Positions 43,165-52,016 are shown, counted from the stretch's first letter. The stretch: 64,000 nucleotides of DNA from Actinoplanes cyaneus (GCF_016862095.1 NZ_BOMH01000028.1:186001-250000); one strand, 5' to 3'. The notes: generated by a model from the sequence alone, not told the origin. Program-made: numbers and translations.

Positions 43165-43965
43165 TCAGGGCGTTCGGTCCCGGGCCGGCCCGTTCCGGCG
43201 AAGGATCACACCGCCCATCCCGGCCGCCGCGCGGACCTCGTACCGATCGGCGGCCCGGCGCCAGCCGTCCTCCTGGAGGACCTCGCCCGCAGGCGTCCCG
43301 TTGCTCATGACCCACGGCGTGACGACCGACCCGGCGCCGCGGTCCAGCCGGATCCGGAACGGCGCTGCCGGTCGCACCCGGCGCCGGCACGGGATCGCGC
43401 ACGCCCGGCCCGCCCCCGCGGTCAGGATCGCGGTGCCCACCCCGCCGGTGAACGTCACGGGCATCGTGCCCTCCGGCTCCGGCAGCCCGATCTCGGCCAG
43501 CCCGGACGCCCCCAGCTCGACCCGGCTCACCCGGCCGTCCCGCAGGTTCAGCTGCTGCTCCCCCGCTCCGGCCGGCAGCCGGATGTCCCAGCGGACCTCG
43601 CGGTTCAGCACGATGCGCACCTCGTCCAAACCGTCACTCCCCGTAGCGCGCAAGCTCACGGCAACGCGGCCACCGCGCCGGGTCACGACCGGTGCGACCC
43701 CCGCATCCGGCGCGGAGCTCACCCGGTAGAGCAGGCCCGGCAGGGACGCCGTGCGCACCTGGACCCGGCTCGCCGCGTCGGTCACCGTGAGCCAGGCGCC
43801 GGTCCGGTCCAGCAGCGGACCGGACTGGACCCGCTCGGTCACGGAAGGTGTCGGAGCGGTCACCTGGGGGGTTCGGCGCCACGGACCCATCATAATGGCT
43901 CCCACCAGCGCGGATGCGCCGATCACGACAGCGGTTGAGCGGATGGGACGCAATGCTGAGGGCAC
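43165..43965 (-). CDS. Exported hypothetical protein
   Basis: A 266-residue protein with an N-terminal hydrophobic helix (STAVVIGASALVGAIMMG, about residues 10-27) acting as signal anchor. The rest is beta-rich: VSLRATGSDGLDEVRIVLNR, WDIRLPAGAGEQQLNLRDG and SRVELGASGLAEIGLP give regular turns similar to bacterial adhesin-like beta-helix (DUF4097-like) proteins. One pair of cysteines (ACAIPC). GTG start at 43965. Function unknown. Confidence 0.65.
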   Translation of the reverse strand: MPSALRPIRSTAVVIGASALVGAIMMGPWRRTPQVTAPTPSVTERVQSGPLLDRTGAWLTVTDAASRVQVRTASLPGLLYRVSSAPDAGVAPVVTRRGGRVAVSLRATGSDGLDEVRIVLNREVRWDIRLPAGAGEQQLNLRDGRVSRVELGASGLAEIGLPEPEGTMPVTFTGGVGTAILTAGAGRACAIPCRRRVRPAAPFRIRLDRGAGSVVTPWVMSNGTPAGEVLQEDGWRRAADRYEVRAAAGMGGVILRRNGPARDRTP

Positions 43966-44242
43966 GATCGGACAACGGAGAATCGGCCGAACGGGTGACG
44001 GCGAAGCGGACTTATCGCGCCAGAATTTCCGGGTGCGATCTGCCGGATTTCTCTCTGAACGTCAGCGCCGCCTCGCCTGGGTGGGCTTCTTCCTAGCCGC
44101 TTTCCAGGCCCCGCTGGCCGCCAAGCTCATCGAAGACGCTTCGTGGTTCTTCGCCGTCGTCGTCGCTCTCGTGGTCGCGACGGTCATCGTGGCCGACGAC
44201 GCCCAGCGTCGCCGGCCCGAGGCCGCCGACTACGCGGAGTAA
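43943..44242 (+). CDS. Small two-helix membrane protein, start uncertain
   Basis: The convincing part is the C-terminal 65 residues: SERQRRLAWVGFFLAAFQAP and SWFFAVVVALVVATVIVADD form two membrane helices, ending in a charged tail (QRRRPEAADYAE). ATG 43943 gives 99 residues but overlaps the divergent gene start by 23 bp; GTG 44033 gives 69 residues and avoids this. Function unknown. Confidence 0.5.
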   Translation: MGRNAEGTIGQRRIGRTGDGEADLSRQNFRVRSAGFLSERQRRLAWVGFFLAAFQAPLAAKLIEDASWFFAVVVALVVATVIVADDAQRRRPEAADYAE

Positions 44243-44358
44243 GACTCCGGCGGTCGTGCTCCCGGCCACCCCTGCTCGCAGGTGGTGGCCGCGGTGCTAC
44301 CCGCCCTCATCCACGCCCGCGCCTGCCGCCCCAGCTCCTCCGGCCGGTTGCGCGGGCC

Positions 44359-44422
44359 GGGCCTTCACGCTGTGCCGGATCCACCCCGCAGGGCCTTCAC
44401 GCCGTGCCGGTTCCGTCCGGCA
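44359..44422 (-). repeat. 32-bp duplication of a gene 3' end
   Basis: 44391-44422 contains the stop (complement 44397-44399) and last codons of the next minus-strand gene; 44359-44390, downstream of it, repeats the same 32 bp with 5 mismatches. Each copy begins GGGCCTTCACGC. The rest of the spacer (44243-44358) holds nothing recognisable. Confidence 0.8.
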
Positions 44423-44954
44423 GCGCCTCGTGTCCGTGGCGGCCGTGCGTGCGGCGGCGTTCCTTGAGCTCGGCCTCGTAGAGGTGCCGGCGTCCCTCGG
44501 CGAACTCGTCCCGGGCATCCCGCTCCACCTGCCGGAACTCGCTGTAGTACCCGTCGTCGAACTCCTCGACGATCTGGAAGGTCCAGCGCCCCGGAATCAC
44601 GTTGCGCCCGATCAGCTCCCGCTCGATCCGCTCGGCGATCGCGCTGTGCCCGCCCTCCCTGAACAGCGACACGGCCTCGTCCAGCATGAAGTCCGCGGTC
44701 CCGGTGAGCTGATGCAGCGAGTACAGGTGACCACGCACGCGCTCCACCGTCTCCAGCGCCTCGCTGAGCTTCCCGAGCGCCTGCACCGTCACGTCGTCCA
44801 ATCCCGCCGGACGCCGATGCGCCTCGTCCGGCCCACCGTCACCGACCCGCGACACCGGGCCGGGCCCGCCGTTCTCCGTCCGCGTCGCGCCGCCCGTCCC
44901 GTTGCTCTCCGGCTGCACCGCTCCGCCGGACGCACCGTTCTCCGCCCCCGTCAT
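44397..44954 (-). CDS. Hypothetical cytoplasmic protein, 185 residues
   Basis: The N-terminal 45 residues are low-complexity (Gly, Asn, Glu, Pro); the rest is helical and charged: LGKLSEALETVERVRGHLYS, TADFMLDEAVSLFREGGHSA, then IVEEFDDGYYSEFRQVERDA. ATG 44954 has AAGG about 5-8 bases upstream; the long upstream frame is a shadow. The middle looks conserved but I cannot name the family. It has its stop within the 32-bp duplication. Confidence 0.7.
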   Translation of the reverse strand: MTGAENGASGGAVQPESNGTGGATRTENGGPGPVSRVGDGGPDEAHRRPAGLDDVTVQALGKLSEALETVERVRGHLYSLHQLTGTADFMLDEAVSLFREGGHSAIAERIERELIGRNVIPGRWTFQIVEEFDDGYYSEFRQVERDARDEFAEGRRHLYEAELKERRRTHGRHGHEALPDGTGTA

Positions 44955-45128
44955 GACACCTTCTCCCTCGTCGGAACCCTCGCCTCTCCTACCCCGGTCG
45001 CCCCGCTCCCGAACGCCACGGGTTCGATCCTCGAGGCCGGGAGCGCGCGCCGCGGCCCCAGAGGTGTCAACCGAGCTGCACCGGTTCGGGAAACCTTTCG
45101 TCACCCTGGCGTCCGTAACTTTCTTCTC

Positions 45129-45485
45129 ATGAATGGCCTGTTCAACAACTCCGCTGCCCGCGCCGCCCTCCGTTCCGCGCACGCCTCGCTCGCGGACCTC
45201 ACCGCCGCTGTCGGTGTCAGCGGTCTCGCCGCCGTCCAGTCGTCGCCGGGCCTGATGTCCGTGATCGACCAGCACGCCGCCGGCGTCCGGGACAGCCTCG
45301 GCGCCGACACGCGTCCGCTGACCGCGATCCTGCTCGCCGCGTACGCCGAGGGTGTCCGCGACGCCGCCTTCCAGCACGGCTGGGTCGCCCCCGAGGGCGA
45401 GATCGACTGGTCCGAGAACGACTGGGTCCTCCGGCGTCTCCTCGCCGTCTGCGAGCTGGCCCGCACGCTCCCCGCCGGCCGCTGA
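45129..45485 (+). CDS. Hypothetical protein, 118 residues
   Basis: A soluble helical protein: ARAALRSAHASLADLTAAVG, LMSVIDQHAAGVRDSLGADT, and a C-terminal WSENDWVLRRLLAVCELA. The pattern is reminiscent of small actinobacterial proteins of unknown role; no catalytic motif is seen. ATG 45129 without an obvious ribosome site, possibly leaderless. It is divergent from the gene ending at 44397, 174 bp apart. Confidence 0.65.
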   Translation: MNGLFNNSAARAALRSAHASLADLTAAVGVSGLAAVQSSPGLMSVIDQHAAGVRDSLGADTRPLTAILLAAYAEGVRDAAFQHGWVAPEGEIDWSENDWVLRRLLAVCELARTLPAGR

Positions 45486-45673
45486 CCCACCGGTGAGCCG
45501 GTCGGGCCGCCGGCAGATCGCGGCCCGGCCCTCGCCGATCCACCGGACCGTTCCTCGGTCCGGACTCGTCGTCCGATCCACCAGACCGTTCATCGGCCCG
45601 GCAGCGGACCGATGGGCCGGAACAGCCCATCCGTCGTCCGCGGCCGGGGCAGCAAGTTGTCACCCGCCGAACA

Positions 45674-45702
45674 GGGCCGGCGCCGCATCGCGGCGCCGGC
45701 CC
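45674..45702. terminator. Hairpin terminator between convergent genes
   Basis: A perfect 13-bp stem GGGCCGGCGCCGC (45674-45686) with GCGGCGCCGGCCC (45690-45702), loop ATC. Its right edge touches the stop of the minus-strand coiled-coil gene; toward the plus gene it is followed by CCTTTCG. In the spacer before it (about 45537-45610) are two imperfect copies of a sequence starting GATCCACCRGACCGTTC. Confidence 0.75.
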
Positions 45703-47360
45703 TAGCCTTTCGCCGGCCCGCCGTCCTTGCCGGTCGAGTCGGGAAGTGGCACCACCTGGGTCTGCTCCTCGTCGTCGGTGTCGATCACCACTGCCCGATC
45801 CGGCCCCGGTGACGGCAGGACGGTCGTCGTCTCGTCCCCCGGCCCTTGCGTGATCACCGTGGTCTCGTCCTCCGCCGGCCCGCCGGGCCGGGTCGTCCCG
45901 CTGTCGCCGGAGCTCGCGGCCGCCCCGTGAACGGTCACCGAATCGTCGCCCGGGAACTCCTCGGAGGATCCCGCCGACGGCCGCCTGCCCGGGGTGAGCA
46001 CGGTGGTCTCCCCCGAGCCCGGGACCGGCCCGGAAGATCCACCGCGCCCGGTGTCGTCGTGACCGAAGCCGGGGATGAAGTGCAGCGCGTCCTCCTCCGG
46101 CGTGGCGATGACCTGTGTCGCCTCGTCCTCGGGCTCTCCCGGATCGGCGGATCGGCGCCCGGCTGCGGGCCTGCGTTCCCCGGCGGCCCGGGCGCTGCGC
46201 TCGATCTCGGCGCGACGCGCCTCCTCGGTGCGGCGCCCCTCCTCGGCCCGGCGGGTCTCCTCCGCCCGGCGCTCGGCCTCGGCCCGGCGAACCTCCTCGG
46301 CACGACGCTGCTCGTCGCGGCGGCGGGCCTCGGCGAGTCGCTGCTCCTCCAGCCTGCGGGCCTCGGCCGCGCGGCGCTCCTCCTCGGCCTGGCGGCGCTC
46401 CTCCTCGGCCTTGCGGGCCTCCTCCGCCCGGCGCCGCTCCTCGGCCTGCCGCGCCTCCTCCGCCCGGCGGGCTTCTTCCGCCTGGCGAGCCTCCTCAGCC
46501 TTGCGGGCCTCCTCGGCGCGACGGGCCTCCTCAGCCTTGCGGGCCTCCTCGGCGCGACGCGCTTCCTCCGCCTTGCGGGCCTCCTCGGCGCGACGCGCTT
46601 CCTCAGCCCTGCGAGCCTCTTCCGCGCGGCGCTCCTCCTCGGCGCGGGCGGCGGCCTGGCGGGCACGCTCCTCGGCGAAGGCGCGGGCCTGCTCGCGGAT
46701 CGCGGCGGACTCCACGGCCGCGCGGTCCAGCCAGCCCTCCCAGCGCTGCTGCATGGGCCGGACCAGCCCGCCGCCGACCCCCACGATGATCACCCCGGCG
46801 ACGGTGACCAGGACCGTGATCAGGAGCGGGCGGGTGACCGAGGTGGCGATGCCGACCTGGTCCAGCCCAGCGATCACGCCGAGGGTCACGATCACGGCCG
46901 CGACCACCTTGGCGATCACCCGTGCGTAGCCGAGATCACCGAGCGCGTTGCGGATCAGGTCGTGCGCCGCGCCGGCCACGGCCACCGCGACCACCACGAT
47001 CACGATCGCGACGAAGGCCTGCGGCAGCCACGCGATGAGGGCGTTGAGCAGGGTGCTCACCTGGTTCGGACCCCACAGGCCGAAGGCGAGCTGCAAGGCG
47101 ATCAGCAGCACGGCCCAGTAGGCGAGCCGGGCCAGCAGCGCGATCGGGTCGGTGCCGCGCAGGAGGCGGCCGGCCGTGCCGCGCTCGACGGCCCGGTCCA
47201 GCCCGACGCGGCGCAGCGCCTTCGCCGTGATCGTGCGGACCAGGCGGGCCAGCAGCCAGCCGATCAGCAGCACGGCGAGGAACGCCAGTGCGACTGGCAC
47301 ATTGAGCACCAGGGATCGCCACATGTCGCTGAGTCCACGGCTCAGCCCGTCGCCGGTCAT
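45702..47360 (-). CDS. Membrane protein with long charged coiled coil and TxV-rich tail
   Basis: 552 residues in three parts. Residues 1-205: four or five transmembrane helices of the conserved-TM-helix (CmpX-like) type, including VALAFLAVLLIGWLLARLVR and the pore-like VSTLLNALIAWLPQAFVAIV. Residues about 215-405: an uninterrupted Glu/Ala/Arg coiled coil with six-residue repeats (AEEARR, AEEARK), encoded by 18-bp repeats. Residues about 410-552: acidic, disordered tail with five similar motifs (DEATQVI, ETTVLT, DETTVIT, DETTTVL, EEQTQVV). Such acidic TxV sites resemble Ser/Thr-kinase substrates read by FHA domains. A membrane tether with phospho-regulated tail is inference. Confidence 0.75.
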   Translation of the reverse strand: MTGDGLSRGLSDMWRSLVLNVPVALAFLAVLLIGWLLARLVRTITAKALRRVGLDRAVERGTAGRLLRGTDPIALLARLAYWAVLLIALQLAFGLWGPNQVSTLLNALIAWLPQAFVAIVIVVVAVAVAGAAHDLIRNALGDLGYARVIAKVVAAVIVTLGVIAGLDQVGIATSVTRPLLITVLVTVAGVIIVGVGGGLVRPMQQRWEGWLDRAAVESAAIREQARAFAEERARQAAARAEEERRAEEARRAEEARRAEEARKAEEARRAEEARKAEEARRAEEARKAEEARQAEEARRAEEARQAEERRRAEEARKAEEERRQAEEERRAAEARRLEEQRLAEARRRDEQRRAEEVRRAEAERRAEETRRAEEGRRTEEARRAEIERSARAAGERRPAAGRRSADPGEPEDEATQVIATPEEDALHFIPGFGHDDTGRGGSSGPVPGSGETTVLTPGRRPSAGSSEEFPGDDSVTVHGAAASSGDSGTTRPGGPAEDETTVITQGPGDETTTVLPSPGPDRAVVIDTDDEEQTQVVPLPDSTGKDGGPAKG

Positions 47361-47491
47361 CCGCTGCCCTCCGGTCTCGTCGTTCCCACCGAACCTTAGG
47401 ACTCCGATGCACGACCCGCTTCCGACGAGACATCGTGCCGGCGAACGCCCGGCGACATTCGAAGATCGACGACGCGGTGACCGGAAAGCAC

Positions 47492-47542
47492 GATCCCCGC
47501 CGGACAGCGATCCCCGCCCAACGGCGATCCCAGTCAGACGGC
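47492..47542. repeat. 17-bp tandem repeat, three copies
   Basis: 47492-47508, 47509-47525 and 47526-47542, each beginning GATCCC and ending ACRGC. They lie 20 bp beyond the stop of the CBM2-like gene, in the 202-bp spacer before the coiled-coil gene start. Confidence 0.7.
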
Positions 47543-47562
47543 GAGAAGTGCGGGGCGGGCCG

Positions 47563-48501
47563 TCAGGAGCAGGCGACCCCGTCGATCGCGCATCCGCCCG
47601 GCGCGCTCGCCGGCTCCTCGTCCAGCGAGAACCCGAAGCTCACCGATCCGCCGGCCGGCACCGTCCCGCCGGCTGGCCGGAACGTCACCACCGACCCGGA
47701 CTGCGACACCGAGACCGCTCCCGAGCCGACCGAGACGGTCTCCGCGCCGGCCACGGTCAGCGTCACGGTCCATCCGGTCGCAGCGCCGTTCCCGCTGTTC
47801 ACGACCTGCACCGATCCCGAGTGTCCGGCGTCGTCGTAGTGGTAGACGGCCGACAGCGACGGCTCCGGCGGCGCGGTCGTCCTGGTCGGGCCGGCGGTGG
47901 GCGTCCTCATGATCGGCCGCGTGCCGTGCCCGACCTTCACCACCGGCGCCGGTGACCCGGACGGCGAGGCGGAGGGCTCTGCGGACCGGCTCGGCGCCGG
48001 CGAGGCCGACGGGCCGGTGGACCGGACCGATTCCGTGGTCACGGGCTCGACGGTCCGCACCGGGTGCTCCTCGGCGGCGGTGGTCACGACGCCGGTCGTC
48101 ACGGGAGCGCCGGCGACCGGCGGCTCGCCGTCTCCGCCCGCCAGCGCGAACACGCCGCCGCCGAGCAGCAGCACGGCGAGGCCGGCGCCCGCGAGGACGG
48201 CGACGCGGCGCCGTGCGGGGCGTGCCGGCGGCGTACGCGAAAGGTCGGAATGTTCGTGAAGAGCGGAGGACGGCGGCTCAGTGACGATCTCCGATGCCGC
48301 CACCACCAGCCGCCGTCTCGGGGCGGCCGGGTACGGATCGGGTGCGACCGCCGGCATCGTGACCGTCTCGGCCGACTGCGACCAGCCGTCGAGCTCGGCG
48401 TAGCGTCGTTCGGCGAGCACGTCCTCGACCGGCGTCTCTGTCCCCTGCCCGGGCACCCGGATCGGAAGGGATTGCCCTGTGCCACGCGGCCGTTCACTCA
48501 C
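47563..48501 (-). CDS. Membrane-anchored CBM2-like carbohydrate-binding protein
   Basis: 312 residues. A cytoplasmic N-terminal segment (1-100), a transmembrane helix (VAVLAGAGLAVLLLGGGVFAL, in part, near 100-122), a Ser/Thr/Pro linker (about 125-205), and a C-terminal CBM2-type beta sandwich (about 212-312) with GNGAATGWTVTLTV and GGSVSFGFSLDEEPA; two cysteines near the end may be paired. The aromatic binding residues are few, so cellulose binding is not certain. Probably an outer-surface or wall-facing protein of unknown ligand. Confidence 0.7.
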   Translation of the reverse strand: MSERPRGTGQSLPIRVPGQGTETPVEDVLAERRYAELDGWSQSAETVTMPAVAPDPYPAAPRRRLVVAASEIVTEPPSSALHEHSDLSRTPPARPARRRVAVLAGAGLAVLLLGGGVFALAGGDGEPPVAGAPVTTGVVTTAAEEHPVRTVEPVTTESVRSTGPSASPAPSRSAEPSASPSGSPAPVVKVGHGTRPIMRTPTAGPTRTTAPPEPSLSAVYHYDDAGHSGSVQVVNSGNGAATGWTVTLTVAGAETVSVGSGAVSVSQSGSVVTFRPAGGTVPAGGSVSFGFSLDEEPASAPGGCAIDGVACS

Positions 48502-48656
48502 GGCCAGGACTATAAATGATCAAGGAACACGCAGGCAGCCTTTGATGATCACATACCGTCACGCCACGCGGGGACGGTTCGTCGCACACCGTCAAGATTC
48601 GGACGGACGGCCGGTGCGGCATCGTACAAACGGCCCACACGGGATAGGCTTTCCGC

Positions 48657-50780
48657 ATGGTCGGCTCGGCAGCGGCACCCCCGCCAGCGGTCTCCACGCT
48701 GCCCGTTCAGCCCGCGGGCGCGAAGGGATGCGCTGCTCTGGTGCATGCCTTCGACTGGTCGCAGACGTCGCTGGGCCCGATCGATCGCTGGGACACCTCG
48801 GTGCGCGCCGCCGTCGATCTCCTGCTGGAGTCGCCGGTCCCGATGATGCTGCTCACCGGCCCCGCGTGCGTGGTGCTCTACAACGACGCCTACGCGAAGG
48901 TGCTGGGCGGCCGGCACCCGATCGCGTTCGGCCGGCCCGCGACGGAGGCGTTCGGCGAGGCCTGGGATCAGCCCGGGATGAGCGACGTGATCGGCCGGGT
49001 GTTCCGCACCGGTCAGCCGGTGCTGGAGCCGGAGAGCCAGGTGACGTTGCGGCCCGGCGGGGCGGATCCGGCCTTCTACACCCGCGGGCACTCGGTGGTG
49101 CGCGACTCGCGCGGCGCGATCGCCGGGGTGCTGACCGTGGCGGCCGAGACCACCCAGGTGGTGCACCGGTTGCAGAGTCTCGGCGAGCTGACCGCGCGGC
49201 TGGCCGGAGCCCTGACGATCGACGACGTCACGCGCGTCGTCCTGACGTATGCGATGGCCTCCTTCGACCTCGATCACTGTGTGCTCGCCGTCGACGACGG
49301 CAACTCCTACCGTTTCGTGCGGCGGATCCGCGGCGAGATGCTCGACGAGGCCGACGAGCGCCTGCCCCCGGTCTGGCGACGGGTCGGCCCGGATCCGTCA
49401 GCGCCCCTGGTCGCGGCGGCGGAGACGGGCCGGGCGACGTTCGTGGCGGACGGTGAGCCGCTGGCCGCTGTCGCTCAGGACAGGCACGAGCGCCGGGTGC
49501 GGTCCCTGGCTGCTCTCCCCCTGCGCACCGCGTCCGTGCGGGGCGCCCTGACCATGGGTTTCCGCCGGGCGCACGTCTGGCTGCCCGCCGAGCGGGCGCT
49601 GCTGCGCGCTGCCGCCGAGCTGGTCGCCCAGGCCGCCGAGCGGGCCCGGCGGTTCGAGGCGCAGCACGGCACCGCCCAGTTGCTGCAGCGCAGCATGCTG
49701 CCGGAGCATCTGCCCGAGCTGGACACGTTCCGCATCGCCGCGCGCTACGACGTGGGTGTCGACGGCAACGCGGCGGGCGGCGACTTCTACGACGCGTTCC
49801 GGCTGACCGACGGCCGGCTGGCGATGGTGCTGGGCGACGTGGCCGGGCACGACGTGCGCGCGGCGGCGGTGATGGGTCAGGTCCGGGCCGCGCTGCGGGC
49901 GCTCGCGCTGACCGATCCGGCCCCGCCGAGCGTGCTCGCCGGGCTGGACAGGCTGGTCGGTTCGCTGGGCGCCGAGTCGCGGAACGAGGAGATCTTCGTG
50001 ACCGTCGTCTACGGCGTGCTCGACCCGTCGGACGGCACGGTCACCCTGGCCAGCGCCGGGCATCCGCCGCCGGTGCTGCGCCGCGCCGGGCTGGGCGGCG
50101 AGCCCGCCACCGCCGAGCTGGTGAAGGTGCCGCCGGGCGCCCCGCTCGGGCTGGGCGGCCGCTGGCAGACCGGCTCGCTGGTGCTGGAGCCGGGCGACAC
50201 GATCCTGATGTACAGCGACGGGGTCGTCGAGCGCCGCGGTCATCCGCTGAACACGGGGCTGGACGCTCTGGTCGCGGCCGCTGCCGGGTCGGCGAGCGGC
50301 GACCCGCGCAACATGTGCTCGCTGGCCACCGCCGCGGTCGAGGGCACCACCGACGACGACGTGGCGGTGCTCGCGGTCGAGCACGCGCTGGCGATGAGCC
50401 GTGCCGCGACGATGCACGTGGCGGCCGAGCCGACCGGCCCGAGCCGGGTCCGGCAGTGGATGAGCACGCGCCTGCGCGAGTGGCAGGTGCCCGAGCCGGT
50501 CATCGGCGCGGCGATCCTCTGCACCAGTGAGCTGACGACGAACGCGCTGCTGCACGCGGGCACCCCGGCGCAGGTGCACATCGACCTGAACGCGGAGCGG
50601 CTGCTCGTCTCGGTGGCCGACACCGGCACCCGGGGCAGCGTGATCCGGGCGCGGACCGACGCGCTCGCGAGCCGCGGCCGCGGCCTCGGCCTGATCGAGG
50701 AGCTCAGCGACTCGTGGGGCACCGATCCCACGGTCCGTGGCTCCACGGTCTGGTTCGAGATGTTGCTCAACAGAGAGTGA
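48657..50780 (+). CDS. PP2C (SpoIIE-type) phosphatase with PAS, GAF and HATPase domains
   Basis: A 707-residue stress-signalling protein. N-terminal PAS-like domain (about 25-155; VPMMLLTGPACVVLYNDAYA), a GAF domain (about 170-315), SpoIIE phosphatase (about 340-560) with metal residues in GGDFYDAF and LGDVAGHD, then an anti-sigma-like HATPase (about 575-707) with CTSELTTNALLHAG and GRGLGLIEEL. It would dephosphorylate an anti-sigma antagonist and may itself bind sigma or antagonist. No partner genes are adjacent. The 155-bp spacer before it (48502-48656) holds both divergent promoters. Confidence 0.92.
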   Translation: MVGSAAAPPPAVSTLPVQPAGAKGCAALVHAFDWSQTSLGPIDRWDTSVRAAVDLLLESPVPMMLLTGPACVVLYNDAYAKVLGGRHPIAFGRPATEAFGEAWDQPGMSDVIGRVFRTGQPVLEPESQVTLRPGGADPAFYTRGHSVVRDSRGAIAGVLTVAAETTQVVHRLQSLGELTARLAGALTIDDVTRVVLTYAMASFDLDHCVLAVDDGNSYRFVRRIRGEMLDEADERLPPVWRRVGPDPSAPLVAAAETGRATFVADGEPLAAVAQDRHERRVRSLAALPLRTASVRGALTMGFRRAHVWLPAERALLRAAAELVAQAAERARRFEAQHGTAQLLQRSMLPEHLPELDTFRIAARYDVGVDGNAAGGDFYDAFRLTDGRLAMVLGDVAGHDVRAAAVMGQVRAALRALALTDPAPPSVLAGLDRLVGSLGAESRNEEIFVTVVYGVLDPSDGTVTLASAGHPPPVLRRAGLGGEPATAELVKVPPGAPLGLGGRWQTGSLVLEPGDTILMYSDGVVERRGHPLNTGLDALVAAAAGSASGDPRNMCSLATAAVEGTTDDDVAVLAVEHALAMSRAATMHVAAEPTGPSRVRQWMSTRLREWQVPEPVIGAAILCTSELTTNALLHAGTPAQVHIDLNAERLLVSVADTGTRGSVIRARTDALASRGRGLGLIEELSDSWGTDPTVRGSTVWFEMLLNRE

Positions 50781-50835
50781 CCGCGCGTGCTCTCGATGCG
50801 AGCCGGGAGCGTGCCCGGAGCCAACGGAAATTCAC

Positions 50836-50896
50836 ATATGCGCATATTGGTCGGCGAGGATCACCTTCACCACTCGACTAACTACGTTCAGTAGTT
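50836..50896. promoter_or_regulatory. AT-rich promoter region with two palindromes
   Basis: ATATGCGCATAT (50836-50847) is a perfect 12-bp palindrome; AACTAC (50880-50885) and GTAGTT (50891-50896) form a second dyad with 5-bp spacer. The region is clearly more AT-rich than its surroundings and lies 100-165 bp before the two-domain VOC gene. Promoter or regulator-binding function is inference. Confidence 0.4.
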
Positions 50897-50999
50897 TAAT
50901 TCTGCTCTAAACCGGACAATGAACCGTCCGGTGGTGACGAAGCGTTATCAGTGCCGTAGAGTGCTCAAGCAACTGGGGACGTCCATACTGGAGCGGCAC

Positions 51000-51770
51000 A
51001 TGCGGATCAGAGGCTATGCACCACTGACACCCAACTGGGTGGAGCTGGCGAGCGCGGACCCTGCGCGAGCGGCACAGTTCTACGGAGAGTTGTTCGGCTG
51101 GGAGTCAGCCGGTGATCGTTTCAAGCTGGGCGGACGTGCCGTCGCGGGCCTCACCCGCAGCCAGGCGGAGCGGCCGGACGGGTGGCTGACCCACCTGAGC
51201 ACGCCGTCTCTCGACGAGACGCTGGAGCAGGTCGCGCTGGCCGGCGGTTCCTGCCTGAGCCACCCGGCCGAGGCGCACGGCGGCCGCCGCGCGATCGTCA
51301 CCGACCCGGCCGGCGCGGTGCTGGGCCTGTGGGAGCCCGCCGACTTCGCGGGGGCGCAGGCGGGCGGCGAGCCGGGCACCATGTCCTGGCCGGAACTGAT
51401 CACTGACGACCCGAACGCCGCGGCGCTGTTCTACGGGTCCGCGTTCGGCTGGTTGCTGCGCCACGACTTCGGTGTGGGCGAGTGGCTCAACCAGGCCCAC
51501 GACGCCATCGCCGGCCTGACCCCGGGCTTCCGCGGCGCCTGGTGGCGCACGGCCTTCCAGGTCGAGGACATCGCCGAGGCGGCGGACCGCTGCGAGCGGC
51601 TCGGCGGCGCGCTGATCTCCGAGCCGGCCGAGGCGGGGCTGACCGAGTTCGCCGAGCTCCGCGACCCGTTCGGCGCCCGCTTCACGGTTGCCGCGCCGGT
51701 GCACCACCCGGTCGAGCTGACGGTTTCGCTCGGGGCGCTGCCCGCCTTCGAGCGGTTCGGGTCCTTCTAG
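51000..51770 (+). CDS. Two-domain VOC family protein
   Basis: A 256-residue tandem VOC protein: each half opens with a PNWVELASADPARAAQFYGELFGW-like pattern (in part; residues 10-30 and about 130-150) and closes with a metal-ligand-like Glu/His region (VLGLWEP; FAELRDPFGARF). Similar to the two-repeat glyoxalase proteins of actinomycetes (CFP30B-like). ATG 51000 with GGAG upstream is preferred over an upstream start. Substrate unknown. A terminator follows at 51844. Confidence 0.88.
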   Translation: MRIRGYAPLTPNWVELASADPARAAQFYGELFGWESAGDRFKLGGRAVAGLTRSQAERPDGWLTHLSTPSLDETLEQVALAGGSCLSHPAEAHGGRRAIVTDPAGAVLGLWEPADFAGAQAGGEPGTMSWPELITDDPNAAALFYGSAFGWLLRHDFGVGEWLNQAHDAIAGLTPGFRGAWWRTAFQVEDIAEAADRCERLGGALISEPAEAGLTEFAELRDPFGARFTVAAPVHHPVELTVSLGALPAFERFGSF

Positions 51771-51843
51771 AGACCCCTTCAGGAGCAACGGCCGCCGAGC
51801 GCACGGCGGCCGGCCTTCGGACGAAGGCGAGCATTGCGGAAAG

Positions 51844-51867
51844 GCCGGCCCTCCGGGGCCGGCTTTT
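51844..51867 (+). terminator. Rho-independent terminator of the VOC gene
   Basis: GCCGGCCC (51844-51851) pairs with GGGCCGGC (51856-51863); TTTT follows at 51864-51867. It is 74 bp after the stop. Confidence 0.85.
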
Positions 51868-52016
51868 CGCTTTCCGGTTTCCGGTCCGCTGTGGTCAGGG
51901 TTCACCGACTTGCCGGTACGTCGTCGTAGCGCGCCTGCGGGCGGCGGAACGTCGGCGCTCGGCTTCGCGGAGGTCACGGCAACGGCCGGAGTCGGCGGAC
52001 GACCGCGGCTCGCCCC

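Noticed and set aside
45005..45045. tRNA-like T-loop (GGGTTCGATCC)
   Set aside because: The flanking bases do not pair as a T stem and no acceptor, D or anticodon arm fits around it.
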